Below, one piece after another: positions 12,210 to 21,785 of a DNA stretch of 64,000 nucleotides; the stretch's first letter is position 1, and each line of letters starts with the position of its first letter. The stretch is taken from positions 1 to 64,000 of the forward strand of contig VFIW01000082.1 of assembly GCA_006386115.1 (NCBI GenBank), read 5' to 3'. The translations under genes and the position numbers were made by a program. This stretch comes from Globisporangium splendens. Taxonomy: Eukaryota; Oomycota; Peronosporomycetes; Pythiales; Pythiaceae. The notes beneath the pieces are model-generated. The model did no database searches. It was not told the origin of the DNA and worked only from the letters and a program-made list of their open reading frames with translations.

Positions 12210-12294
12210 CGCTATCTGGCGCAAGACGAAGCAGCATGGTCGTCGTCATGCTGGTGCCTCCAGTGAGGGCTCGTCGCTTCTGTCGTCTAACTGA
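10501..12294 (+). CDS. GH1 family beta-glucosidase, copy B, membrane-anchored
   Basis: Glycoside hydrolase family 1, 597 aa, intronless. The start at 10501 begins the same signal peptide as copy A (MVGFRAVIGVLF); in-frame codons back to 10366 lie in the copied 5' flank and are probably untranslated. TFNEP (acid/base) and LLTENG (nucleophile) are intact. The C-terminus has a Ser/Thr-rich stalk, a transmembrane helix (FGLPVIGACLVAAAVVVAI) and a basic cytosolic tail (WRKTKQHGRRHAG..). This suggests a type I plasma-membrane or cell-wall-facing enzyme acting on external beta-glucosides. It is identical to copy A over most of its length but differs in two patches (about 11098-11375 and 11626-11690) and at the tail. 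Confidence 0.94.
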   Translation: MVGFRAVIGVLFAGFAATAATSDVRSLSSTASTSTADRCFPKDFLFGSATASYQVEGAWNETGRTPSIWDDFCRAQPGLACANVADDFLHRYRDDIQLMKDTNLDSFRFSISWSRVMNWDSKTQRMKKNKPGIAFYHALIDELLRQEIVPILTLYHWDLPSELHTELSPQGWINRQIIDHFVQYAELMFTEFGSKVDMWTTFNEPHSFVEFGYGSGVHAPGYTGYEYVVGHHVLLSHAAAVQRFRALKKQGDIGKTARISIVLSADHTYPLDPSNPLDVAAADRKSDFILGWFLLPIVTGHYPVTMRERAGNRLPEFTTDEAALLKGSYDLFMLNYYSSRAGTDCSTEQSTVRCGEGNSQWAKDLGVDDNRLPDGSVLPTFGPDAGISYCKLFTPHPVGYLDTIKWMHAKDPKAEILLTENGHCGDETIEDAGQLSYFQTHVEQVHKAIYEFQIPVIGYTAWSFMDNYEWGSFSHQFGLYYVNFTSQTGSKEGYTPKSTDLARIPRTAAKWYSQVAKTKCLDNTSVTTSGVAAVTLGAVAESYAATSSSSSFQFGLPVIGACLVAAAVVVAIWRKTKQHGRRHAGASSEGSSLLSSN

Positions 12295-13639
12295 GAACGA
12301 GCCTGCACATGACAAGGGAAAACCTTTGCATTATGGATAGGATAGTATGAAGTCACCATGGTTTGTCTCGCGACTCTGTGGTGGTAGGTGCCATACCAAG
12401 TGGTGCATGGAAGTCCCTCTATTACGTCTCATGCAAGCAAATACAGTCAGCATCTCATTTCGCAGTCTCCTGGCCAGTGCCTCTTTTTGTGTTTATCTTC
12501 CCTGGTATTTTTGGCATTCTCTCTTTCTCTAACACTGGCAACAACGAGACGTGGACACTGGCATTTGTTTCTCCAACAATTCAATGAGCGTCTCTTTTCA
12601 GTCGCGAAAAAATTCGTCGACACTTATCCACCAAGTTGAATAAATTCAATAATTGCTTTTTTCCTTGGCCGCGGAGTGACTAAATCTTACAATGAATATT
12701 TCTCCGTTCGAAAGCCAAGTTGATGGCGGCACTGCAATCAACTGTTCTTTCGCTCTCATTGGAGCACCGACACAAGACATTGACAATCGTGCTGCGCATT
12801 TACCGGCAGTTTTGGTGGACTGACCGCCGACAGTGGGTATTCGTCACATTTGCACGACCCGACGCACAAGCGATATTCACGAAAGATCTTCTTATCCCGT
12901 CGTCGCCCATCGTTTTCGATCTTGCTCCTGAGGCTGTGCCGTCGCAACCGTAGCAGATCGCATGCTGGTACCGGCACCGCAAGCAAGAGGCTGAGTCTCT
13001 GCACAATGAAGTTAAGATTGTTGCGCTCAAAACACAAGTGGCTCTCCTGCAGCGCGCTCTTTTCGAGCACAGACGTGCGCCACCACCACGAGAACGTGTG
13101 GCTGAGGAGCACGGTACACAAGGCGAAGCTTTCAAAACGAGGCACGATGACGACTCGGATATAGTCGAGTTGGTATTTCTATCTCTAGTGTGTGTGCTTT
13201 GTTGCGTGACGCACTGGACGATAACGCCGCAAAAGCAAGTGCGCGCTAATTCGACGACAATATTGAGGAGTTCTCGCCGTTTCTGTCGGTCCTTGGTTCA
13301 CACACACACAAATCACTCCTTCGACTCGACAAAAATGATATGAGCAACTGATTGGACAAAAATAGGGATCGTGTGAAAAAGGATCAGGGGATAGGGCTCA
13401 GAAGTCGAGCATGAAAACGACATTGGTCTTCATATCAGTGCTCACTGTGGTAAAAGTCAAGCTGTTGCAATGCTCAAACACAAGTTTTGCATGCATTAGT
13501 CCAGAATCAAAACGTATATTCTCCGTTGAATGCGCGAGTCCGCATGTGTTGGCGCAGCGAGCTTTTGTTTTTGCGTGGCCGATTGCAAATCGAATATTTG
13601 ACGTCAACAAAATTGAGCCAGTGTAACGCCGACGAACAG
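12295..13639. other. intergenic region with a possible decayed coding fragment
   Basis: Region between GH1 copy B and the retrotransposon block. The only protein-like stretch is on the plus strand at about 12963-13185, an Arg/Lys/Glu-rich possible coiled coil (WYRHRKQEAESLHNEVKIV, then LKTQVALLQRALFEH). It has an in-frame stop just upstream and no start, so it is probably the remnant of a gene. Nothing else is supported. Confidence 0.4.
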
Positions 13640-14064
13640 TGTAACGGGATTGCCCGTTACACGGCACACACGAGCATTGAGGAAGCGCAGGTGAGAAGAA
13701 GGGCTCAGCGGTAACACTGTGTCCAGAGAGAAGAGAGGGAGCTTTGCGCGCTAACGTGCAAATTGAGAAGTGAATTAGAATATAAAGTGCTAACATGCAA
13801 TCGCTCTGACTGAAACCTGCGATGTCTATCATTGGCAGACAGTCGGGTGTCCAGTCCGACTAACATCCAATGGGACTAAATCTCAACGGCCCGGTCCTGT
13901 TGGCTAATATGCAAGTGGCTGCGCACAGTGTTCATGAGTGACACATATCAATGCATCCCGAACTGTACGTAGTGGGTGGGTTTGGGAGAGGCGGTAAAAC
14001 CCATGTGGGTGAAAATCCACACTCTCCTGACCCGAGAACCCATGTAGTGGGACTCCCCACTACA
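13640..14064 (-). repeat. family 3 LTR, left inverted copy
   Basis: A 425-bp LTR read on the minus strand, starting TGTAGTGGGG at 14064 and ending near TTACA at 13640. It is preceded on its own strand by a purine tract (AGGGGATGA, complement of 14065-14073), like the polypurine tracts of elements 1 and 2. It is therefore the 3' LTR of a minus-strand element whose internal part lies at 14065-14663. It is the inverse of 30372-30796. Confidence 0.7.
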
Positions 14065-14210
14065 TCATCCCCTAAAGCGATTGGTCACGTGAAAACGCGC
14101 GCGACTAACCCCTCTGTGCTCTTCTGTGTTCTTTTGTGTCTTTCCGTGTTCGGAGGAACTGGTCACAGAAGGCAGAGCAGAAGGATCCGGTAACGGGTCC
14201 TTCTGAAGGG

Positions 14211-14663
14211 ATGAATTTCACCCCATCTAGCTGGAGTCACTTGTGGGCACCCAAACCCAGTTGGGTTCGTGCACATCGTGGCACCCAGCGTGCGGGAACT
14301 CGCGCGCTGTACGATGTTAGTACTGTCAAGGATGGTGACTTCGTCCTTCGACAGAGCTTCCATCCCAAGGAGCGTGAGGAATTTTACATCGACCTTTTTC
14401 ATTCGATGCGGTGCTTCGATAGTCGATCGAAGTCGAAGAAACTTCACAGCACTGAGAAACAAGCGCTGTTTCTTTTGCAAGCGTGGAGTGCCTTCATTGT
14501 GCACTCAGCAAAGACGCTGGGAAGTGTATCTCTCGATTGCGAGACAATCGGGAGGAGTTCCTTCGGCACAATGCCGTTGGAAAGCTGTTGGCGATCCATG
14601 AAGAATGCGTGGATCTTGGAGTTCCATGTGGGGTCAAGACCACACCGAGGAGTTGCCGTATCT
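14211..14663 (+). CDS. family 3 antisense ORF, 3' end cut by element 1
   Basis: Open frame starting at ATG 14211, 146 bp inside the family 3 LTR and antisense to that element. The reading frame runs into the LTR of element 1 at 14664. It contains ALYDVS, then FYIDLF, then a hydrophobic block with AWSAFI. These match in order the N-terminal part of the antisense proteins of elements 1 and 2 (LYDIS, FYKELF, SWKTFV). A long Ser/Arg/Lys-rich stretch separates the blocks. No known domain is recognised. Function unknown; homology to the other two is inferred from position and short motifs. Confidence 0.45.
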
Positions 14664-15269
14664 TGTAAGAGGCTATCCGAGACAGCCTCAAACACGGCAC
14701 GCACGCTTGCGCTTGAAGAGGAAGACTTGAGAGGAACTTGGCAAAAATGCAACTGAATTGAAATGAGCTTATGGTTCCTGACACTACATGTAAAACACCA
14801 CTAGGTCTCCTAGAGGTTTTATAACTAAAACCTAAACATGCACAATAAAACCTATTAATATGATATATAAAACCTTGGGTACACTGAGGTTGAACCCAGG
14901 GGATCTTCGAGAAACTTGAACTTGAAGTCCCGTGGAAAATTCCCTGCAAAGTGATTGGCTCGCGCCACACTTTAGGTGGCAGAGACACGTTGGTCTCATC
15001 ACCAGTGCAGTTTCCCAAGTAGGAACCATCACTCACGTGTCTAGAGTACTGTTGTGCGTAACCACGCCGAATCTCAATGATTGCGAGCGACCAACACTCA
15101 ACTCAGACACAGATTGCTCTGACGTCAGACGATGACGTCACCTGTGCATGTGGGATCACTTTTATGTGTTTCACCCAATATCTTCGCACCCACAATGCAC
15201 TTCCACAAGGTGGTGTGTGACACACACAAAGAGCCACCTTGCATGTAATGGCAGCCTGAGCCCATTACA
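14664..15269 (-). repeat. element 1 3' LTR
   Basis: 606 bp, TG..CA ends (TGTAATGGGC start at 15269 on the minus strand, ..CTTACA end at 14664). It differs from the 5' LTR at six substitutions and one indel by hand count. Two TGACGTCA palindromes lie at 15120-15127 and 15133-15140. Because the antisense gene begins 76 bp inside it, this LTR is also the likely source of the antisense promoter. Confidence 0.9.
15120..15140. promoter_or_regulatory. paired CRE palindromes in element 1 LTR
   Basis: Two perfect 8-bp TGACGTCA palindromes, the consensus for CREB/ATF-type bZIP factors, separated by 5 bp (gacga). The 5' LTR has the same pair at 29604-29611 and 29617-29624. Binding is inferred from the consensus only. 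Confidence 0.6.
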
Positions 15270-15345
15270 TCATCCCTCCCTTAAAGTTCCATCACGGACT
15301 TTACTTCTTTCGGAAGAGGCACCCGCTCTCACTTTCCAATTGACC

Positions 15346-16371
15346 ATGAAGCGACCAAGCGACCAAGTGAAGCGCGAAGAACGGCCCGAGCCAAAGCGGC
15401 AGCGGACGACTCCCGGCTTGTACGACATCTCCGCTATTCGCAAGAAGCGTGGAGGACGTCGGTTCTACAAGGAGTTGTTCTTCCTCTGGCGCAAGATGTC
15501 CGGCGGCGACGATCCTGGCCAGTCCAGCACAGCGAAGCTCGAGTCGTGGAAGACGTTTGTCCGACTCGAGAACGAGAATCTTGTCGAGCGTTTGCTAGGG
15601 AACCTAGGAGGCACGCTCGAGAACGACCATAAAGAGCTTGGCTCTAGTCGTTCTAGTGCTCGCGAGAGCACTACAAGCTCTGTTCGTAACTGTGAACCAC
15701 GTCGGGAACATCAGACTGAAGAGTCTCTCGAGGTTCCCACGTGTCCGAGTCCGGCGGATAGCCAAGCCACCGTACTCTGTAGAAGCGTTGACGGTTCAAC
15801 GACTTCTCTCCTCGACGACGAGTCGACTCAACGATCCAACGACGCTCTCCCTGATGATCGATCAGAGGAGGTGGGGCTGAACGCGAAAACGATTGAGCGA
15901 CTCTGGAAGTGGAAGAGTGCTCACCGCGCTCAGATCGAGGCTCTTGAAGTTCGCAATGCGGTACTCGAAGACCGGTGCGAAAGCCTCGAAGACCGGTTGA
16001 AGGAGCAGGAGTCGAAGATCGACTTGCTCTTCGATGGTCTTGCCCAGCGTTCGGCAATGGAGTCACATTTCGAACAGAGGTTCGAGAAGATTCAAGCCGA
16101 GCTTGAACGACTCCAGAAGGCTGAGAAGGCTCGTGAAATGCATCACGAACGTCTACTGCGCTCTGTGGAAGAGGCAGGGACGGCTCTTGAGATACTTCGG
16201 AAGGAGTATCATGGTCGCCTTCTCGCGTTGGAGACAATAAAGGACGAGTCCTTTGATGTGCTTCAGCGCCTTTATGCCGAGAAGAAGCTCCATGACGATG
16301 AGTTACAGACTCTTCGCGAGCTGGTGGAGCGACTTCAGGATCGACTTGATCGTCTGCCAAAGGCTCTGTAG
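15346..16371 (+). CDS. antisense gene of element 1 (basic N-terminus plus coiled coil)
   Basis: 341 codons on the strand opposite to pol, starting at ATG 15346, 76 bp inside the 3' LTR, and overlapping the last ~700 bp of the pol frame. The N-terminus is basic (MKRPSDQVKREERPEPKRQR, NLS-like), followed by LYDIS and FYKELFFLWRKM, a Ser-rich linker, then a long coiled coil from about residue 175 to the end (IEALEVRNAVLEDRCESLED, LERLQKAEKAREMHHERLL). A counterpart of 355 codons exists in element 2 at the same distance from the LTR and in the same codon phase against pol. I do not recognise a family. A nuclear or nucleic-acid-binding regulator of the element is a guess; it is not a clear bZIP. 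Confidence 0.7.
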   Translation: MKRPSDQVKREERPEPKRQRTTPGLYDISAIRKKRGGRRFYKELFFLWRKMSGGDDPGQSSTAKLESWKTFVRLENENLVERLLGNLGGTLENDHKELGSSRSSARESTTSSVRNCEPRREHQTEESLEVPTCPSPADSQATVLCRSVDGSTTSLLDDESTQRSNDALPDDRSEEVGLNAKTIERLWKWKSAHRAQIEALEVRNAVLEDRCESLEDRLKEQESKIDLLFDGLAQRSAMESHFEQRFEKIQAELERLQKAEKAREMHHERLLRSVEEAGTALEILRKEYHGRLLALETIKDESFDVLQRLYAEKKLHDDELQTLRELVERLQDRLDRLPKAL

Positions 16372-19300
16372 GGTTCGCTGACCCACTTGGAAGGTAAGGC
16401 TTTAGTCTACCTACGTAGAACGTAGGGTGTAGTCGCATGCGTTTAGGAATGTCTAGCGTGTAGGCATCACCATTGCATTTAACTACCCTGAACGGTCCAA
16501 TATATCTTGGCAGAAGTTTCGAACTCCCCAAGTTAGACACTGCGTGTTCAGGTAGATTAGCCGTGCTAAGTAATACAAGATCATTGATCTTATACACTTG
16601 CTTGTTCTTCCTTCCGCTCTTGTCTGCTTGTTCCTTTTGCAGATCCTGAGCCTTCGCGATTGCGTCTCGAACAAACCTCACAACGGCTTGTCTCCTCACA
16701 ATAAAGTCATCGACTTGCTGTCCCTCACGACTTGTCATGTCGTCTAGAGGTTTCATCGAGTCAAAATTCGCTTTTAACTCTGTGACAGCATTCAGATCCG
16801 ACTGTGGCTCCTTAGCCATAGTCTCTCCCCCACTTAAGGTAGAAACCTCTCCCACTAGTGACGCTGGCACTCTCGGGCGGAGTCCGTAGTTCACATAGAA
16901 CGGGGTATGACCTGTCGAGACATGCGTGGAGTTGTTCAACGCAAACTCTGCGAGAGGGAGAAACTCACTCCACTCTCCGAAAGACGTCGCATAACTGCGC
17001 AACACGTCTTCAAGGACACGATTCACTCGTTCAGTTTGACCGTCTGTCTCTGGGTGTGCTGCTGTTGACATGGATAGTTTTGTATCCAAAATGCCAAACA
17101 GAGTTCGCCAAAACCTAGACGTAAACCGAGTGTCACGGTCTGATACGATCTCCGAGGGCAGACCATGTAGACGGAACACCACGTCTACAAAGACTTTCGC
17201 AGTCATCTCTGCCGAGATCTTATCCGAGACCGGCGCAAGATGGACCATCTTGCTGAATCGGTCCACAAACACAAGGATGCCATTGCGTCCGTGTTTGTCT
17301 CTTGGAAGTCCGAATATGAAATCCATACTCACAGACTTCCAACTGTCCTGAGGGACAGCCAATGAACGAAGTGGGGCCCGAGTAGAGCCGGATGGCTTAA
17401 CTCTTTGGCACACTTCGCAAGTACGCACATACTTGCGAACCCACTTGTACATGTGAGGCCAGTAGTAATCTCGAGACAAGTTGAGAAACGTTTTCTCACG
17501 TCCGAGATGGCCACTCGAAGGACCGTCATGATACTCGTACAAGAGTCGATGACGCAGACCTTCGTCGTTGGGGACAACGATCCTCGCTGGATCCCCTTCG
17601 TCAACCGTATAGTACAGCAGCTCATTGTGCATGCTGTAACGGTGAACACGCGATCTTGCTCTTGGTGGGAGGTTTTGGAGTGCCTTCTCTGAGGGATTCT
17701 TGAAATACTTGATCAGTTCTTGGCATGCTTCGTCTTGCTTGTATCCCTCAGTGATCTCTTCTTGGACTGTGCTTGTCACTCCCGTAGCAATCGCGTTGAC
17801 GTCTTCACAGAGTCGGCACGCTCCGTTCGTGTCGTCACTCTTGTTCTTCGGATCATAGCCGGACGTCTTGACAGCGCATCGGCAAGAATGTTTGACTTGC
17901 CGGGCTTATAATGTACAACAAAGTTGTACTCAGCGAAGAAGGAAAACCATCTTGCCATTCTTTGCGATAGGTGAGGCGTCTTTACAGCTGTCCGCAGTGA
18001 TGCGTGATCAGTGTAAATAGCGAACTGCTTTTCACCAAGCAAATAGACTCGGAACTTTGCCAATGCATACTTCATGGCCAATAGTTCCTTGTCATGGACC
18101 GGATAGTTCCGTTCTGCGGGTCGGAGTTGTCGTGACTGATACGACACAACTCTTTCTTTGCCCTCATCATCGTGTTGCATCAGTGCACACCCGATGGCAT
18201 AGTCGCTCGCATCGCAGACTACATGGAACGGCTTCTCATGGTCTGCGAGAGCTAGGACAGGAGCTTCTCTTAAGCTCTTCTTTACTTCGGCAAACGCTGC
18301 CTGATGTTCCTCTGACCATTCCCACTCATTATCTTTCTTCAAAAGACTCGTGAGGGGTTGCACTAACGCTGCATAGTTGCGCGTGTATTTGTGCAAATAG
18401 TTAGCCAAACCCAGCCACTGACGTAGCTGTTTGACGTTCTGAGGAATAGGCCAATCGTCGATAGACTTGACCTTCTCAGGATCGACCCGAACGCCATTCT
18501 TGCCAACAAAGCAACCGAGTACAGGGATCTCGGGGGCGAAGAAGATGCATTTCTTCAAGTTAGCGTACAGTTTGTTCTCACGCATAACTTGAAAGACTTG
18601 ACGAAGATGTTCAAGATGAACATCGACATCTTTCTTCCCTTCCGAGGCCTTGCTGTGAACGAATATGTCGTCAAAGTAGCTCGGTGCAAACTCTCTCAAT
18701 GGACGAAGTACATTCGTGACCATTCTGTTGAAAGTTGCTGGTGCGTTCTTCAGACCTTGTGGCATCACCATCCACTCCCACAGCATACCACTAGGGGTGC
18801 TAACTGCTGTAAATGGTGCATCGCTCTCGCGCATTCGAATCTGATAGAACCCGTCTTTCAGATCGATCGCGCTAAAGACAGTGCTGCCAACCATTCCATC
18901 AAGGATCATATCCTTGCGTGGAACTGGGGTCTGAGCAGGTATGGTCGCATCATTCAATTTGTTGAATGCATGAACAATGCGCCAACCGCCTGTGGCCTTC
19001 TTCACACAGAAGGTGGGACTACAGTGCGGAGACTTGCTCTCTCGCACATGGCCAGCCTTCTGTCGCTGCGCGAAGAACTCGTCGATCGCATCGACTTGTT
19101 CCTTCGGTAGCGGCCATTGCCTCGTGATACAGTACTTCGTTCCCGGAAGTACATCTATCTCGTGACGAATGCCTCTGTCCTGCGGCAATTCGTCCGGCAC
19201 TTTGTCCGGAAATATGTCCGCATATTCCTTGACAAGTCCATACACGGGGTTTGTCTTTAGAGCGTCCCACGACTGCTCATCAACCTCTCCTTCCGTGTCC

Positions 19301-20348
19301 TCTCATCTAACACTTCCGCAGTGTTGATGACATCGTCGGCAACTTCATCGACGATCGCACAAATTTGCGAAATTTCGCCTTTCGCCAGGCTACGCTTAAG
19401 CGTCTTCTTGCTCATCAACGGCAAGGAAATCAATTCTTGAGCCAGACTTGGAGGATTTTCAACTTGTACGTGACGCACTATCTGGCTGTCACCTTCTTCA
19501 TTGTAGACTGCGACGTTCACATATTCGCTTGAAGTGGCTTGTTCTTGTCTCTTCACTTCATCTTCTGCCTTTCTTGTGTCTTGATCAGGGACGCTTGCAG
19601 ATCTTCGTTCTTCTTCGTCGGTCTTCTTGTCTTCTTTCCTTCTGCCAGAGCGGAACTCCACATCGCTCTTGGCTACAGGAGTAGTCTTTTTCTGGCGCCT
19701 GACTACTCCACCTCCAGTGGTCTTCACGGGCTTGTCATTTGAGCGTGAGGGGCCATCGCACGCCTGACTCTCATTAGACACATCTTCAACAGATGTATAT
19801 GCCCAAATCACCTCTCTTGCTGCCTGGCAGCTGAGGTCTTCGTCGACTTGCTTGTCGACGCTGATCTTCTTCTTCTTCCAGTCAATGCTCGGTTGGTACC
19901 TTCTCAACCAGGGCATTCCCAGAATCAGATCAAACTTGTCATCGAGGTCGAGTAGAATAAACTCATCTTCGCCTCGGAAATCATCACATTCGATTGCCAT
20001 ACGCAACACGCGCTTAGGCATCGTCACTTTCGATCCATTCGCCAAGCGAACGATCATTTCCTTGTTCGAGATAGGCAGGTCCAAACCTTGCCTTCTCACC
20101 ACTTGTGTGCGGACAAAATTGTTCGACGCACCAGTGTCTACAAGAGCCCGTAGAGGTTCTGAGTAACCATCTACCTTAACCTTGTGGACTATCAAGGCTG
20201 GCTCTTGCTCGACACGCTCACATCTGTTCGCGGAAACTTCATGTGCATTGCGCACACCGGGGCAAGAGTTCTGCGCTTCCACGACATTCACAGAACTCTT
20301 TGTTCGCCCAGTAGGGAGCCCCGCTCCTACTGGTCGTTCCCGTTTTTT
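15671..20348 (-). pseudogene. pol: element 1 pol: protease-RT-RNase H-integrase-chromodomain, two frameshifts
   Basis: Entered from gag by a -1 shift at 20342-20348. Read 5' to 3' on the minus strand: retropepsin motif LVDTGASNNF, RT with MPQGLKNAPATFNR and the catalytic YFDDIF, RNase H, a zinc-binding integrase N-terminus, integrase core with HPETDGQTERVNR, a Pro/Ser-rich linker and a C-terminal chromodomain (WIVEST.., FYRVRWLGYPPDSDTWEP). Relative to element 2 there is a one-base deletion near 19290, ending one frame at 19257, and another near 17863, ending the next at 17776. The last frame (15671-17779) is intact through the chromodomain and overlaps the antisense gene. The chromodomain places it among chromoviruses. 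Confidence 0.88.
20308..20348 (-). promoter_or_regulatory. -1 frameshift signal joining gag and pol of element 1
   Basis: On the minus strand the canonical slippery heptamer A-AAA-AAC (complement of 20342-20348) lies in gag phase. Eight bases later comes a hairpin (complement of 20308-20333): an 8-bp stem, a 3-bp inner stem AGC/GCT, one bulged base and a GGG loop. The hairpin contains the gag stop codon. Pol is open in the -1 frame from here. Element 2 has the same layout. Confidence 0.7.
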
Positions 20349-21010
20349 GGCTGTTGGGAACGCTCGAATCGTCGGCCTCTGCCTGGTCGATTCGATTGCG
20401 AACCGTGTGTCGCTTGCTGGCTTGGCAAGGACACCTTGCAATTTCTTGCGATGTGACCGGGCTTGCCACAACGGAAACACTTCCCGTCATTGCGTGGGTA
20501 TCTGCTTGTAGTCGCATCGGCACACGAGATGTCCATCGGTTCTGGACCGTCGTGTGTGACTGCGTGTTGTCGAACAGGGCGAGGGCCGAAACCGTTGAAC
20601 TTGGCTTGCTTGATGCTGAATTCTTCTTGCATCGCTCGCTCGATAGCTTCATCCAGCGTCTTGGGGTACTCGCGGAACAGCTGGTTCCGAATTGGATCAT
20701 CATTGAGCCCTGCCATGAATGTCACAACTTGCGTTGAGGCATCAATCGGCTCATTCACGATACTTGACACGAGGTATCGTGCTCGTTGAGCGTACGAGTG
20801 TAGGTCGTATTTACCCTGACGAAGCTTTAAGAACTCAGCGCGAGCCCGAAATTCGCTCTGCGGAGGCTCAAAAGCCTTCTTCAGCTCTCGCTTGAAGTCG
20901 TCCAGGTCGTAGAAGCAATGTGGCTCCGCCAATCGCTTCCCATACGCCCAACTCTTCGCTCGACCCGCAAGGTTTGACATCGCAAACAACACTTGCTGCA
21001 TTGGGTCCCG

Positions 21011-21660
21011 TGTAATGGGCTATACCTAGCCATTACATGAAGGTGGATCTGTTCCCAGATTTAGTGTGCCACACACCACCTTCAGTGTGCATTGTGGAGA
21101 GACAAACAACAAAGGGATTACGGTACGACAGTCCCCACATGCACATGTGACGTCATCCCATGACGTCACGAGCGCTCTCTGTGCTGATCAGTGCAGAATG
21201 TTGTTCACATGTACTAATCAGTACAGAGTGATGACATCCATGTACTAATCAAGTACTGAGTGATGGTTCCTACTTGGGAAACTGCGTTGGTGATGAGACC
21301 GACGTGTGTCTGCCACCTAAAGTGAGTGGCTGTAGCCAATCACTTTGCAGGGAATTTTCCACGGGACTTCAAGTTCAAGCTTCTCGAAGATCTCGTGGGT
21401 TCAACCTCAGTGTACCCAAGGTTTTATATATCATATTCATAGGTTTTATTGTGTATGTTTAGGTTTTAGTTATAAAACGTGTAGGAGCCCTTGGGGTTCA
21501 TTTACAAGTAGCGACAGGAACCATAAGCATTTTTAATTCAGTTGCAATTTTACCTCAAGCCCTCAAGTCTTCCTTCCTCCCTCCAAGTCGGGAGACGCTT
21601 CCTCTGGCACAAGCGTGTGTGCCGTGTTTAAGGGACTGTTTGGAACAGCGCCCTTTTACA
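21011..21660 (+). repeat. element 2 5' LTR
   Basis: 650 bp, TGTAATGGGC..TTACA. It has paired TGACGTCA sites at 21148-21155 and 21161-21168. Between about 21180 and 21266 there are three imperfect repeats built on ACTAATCAGTAC followed by GAGTGATG. It differs from the 3' LTR at about nine substitutions and two indels by hand count. Confidence 0.9.
21148..21168. promoter_or_regulatory. paired CRE palindromes in element 2 LTR
   Basis: TGACGTCA twice with a 5-bp spacer (tccca), the same spacing as in element 1 although the spacer sequence differs. The 3' LTR has the pair at 28162-28169 and 28175-28182. Confidence 0.6.
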
Positions 21661-21785
21661 CCTGGTAGCACTTCGAGCGGTCCTTCCAGCGACCCAGTGA
21701 AGCGAAAAGGTTTGACGACGCGGCTTTGAGCACGTCGCGCATTCCTGTCCAAGACTGAGACCCTGCGAGCATCCTTGTCGTGGAC

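Noticed and set aside
15346..16371. Reading the antisense product as a classical bZIP factor
   Set aside because: The coiled coil is clear, but the Asn-x7-Arg basic signature at the right distance before it is missing. Basic residues lie near the N-terminus instead.
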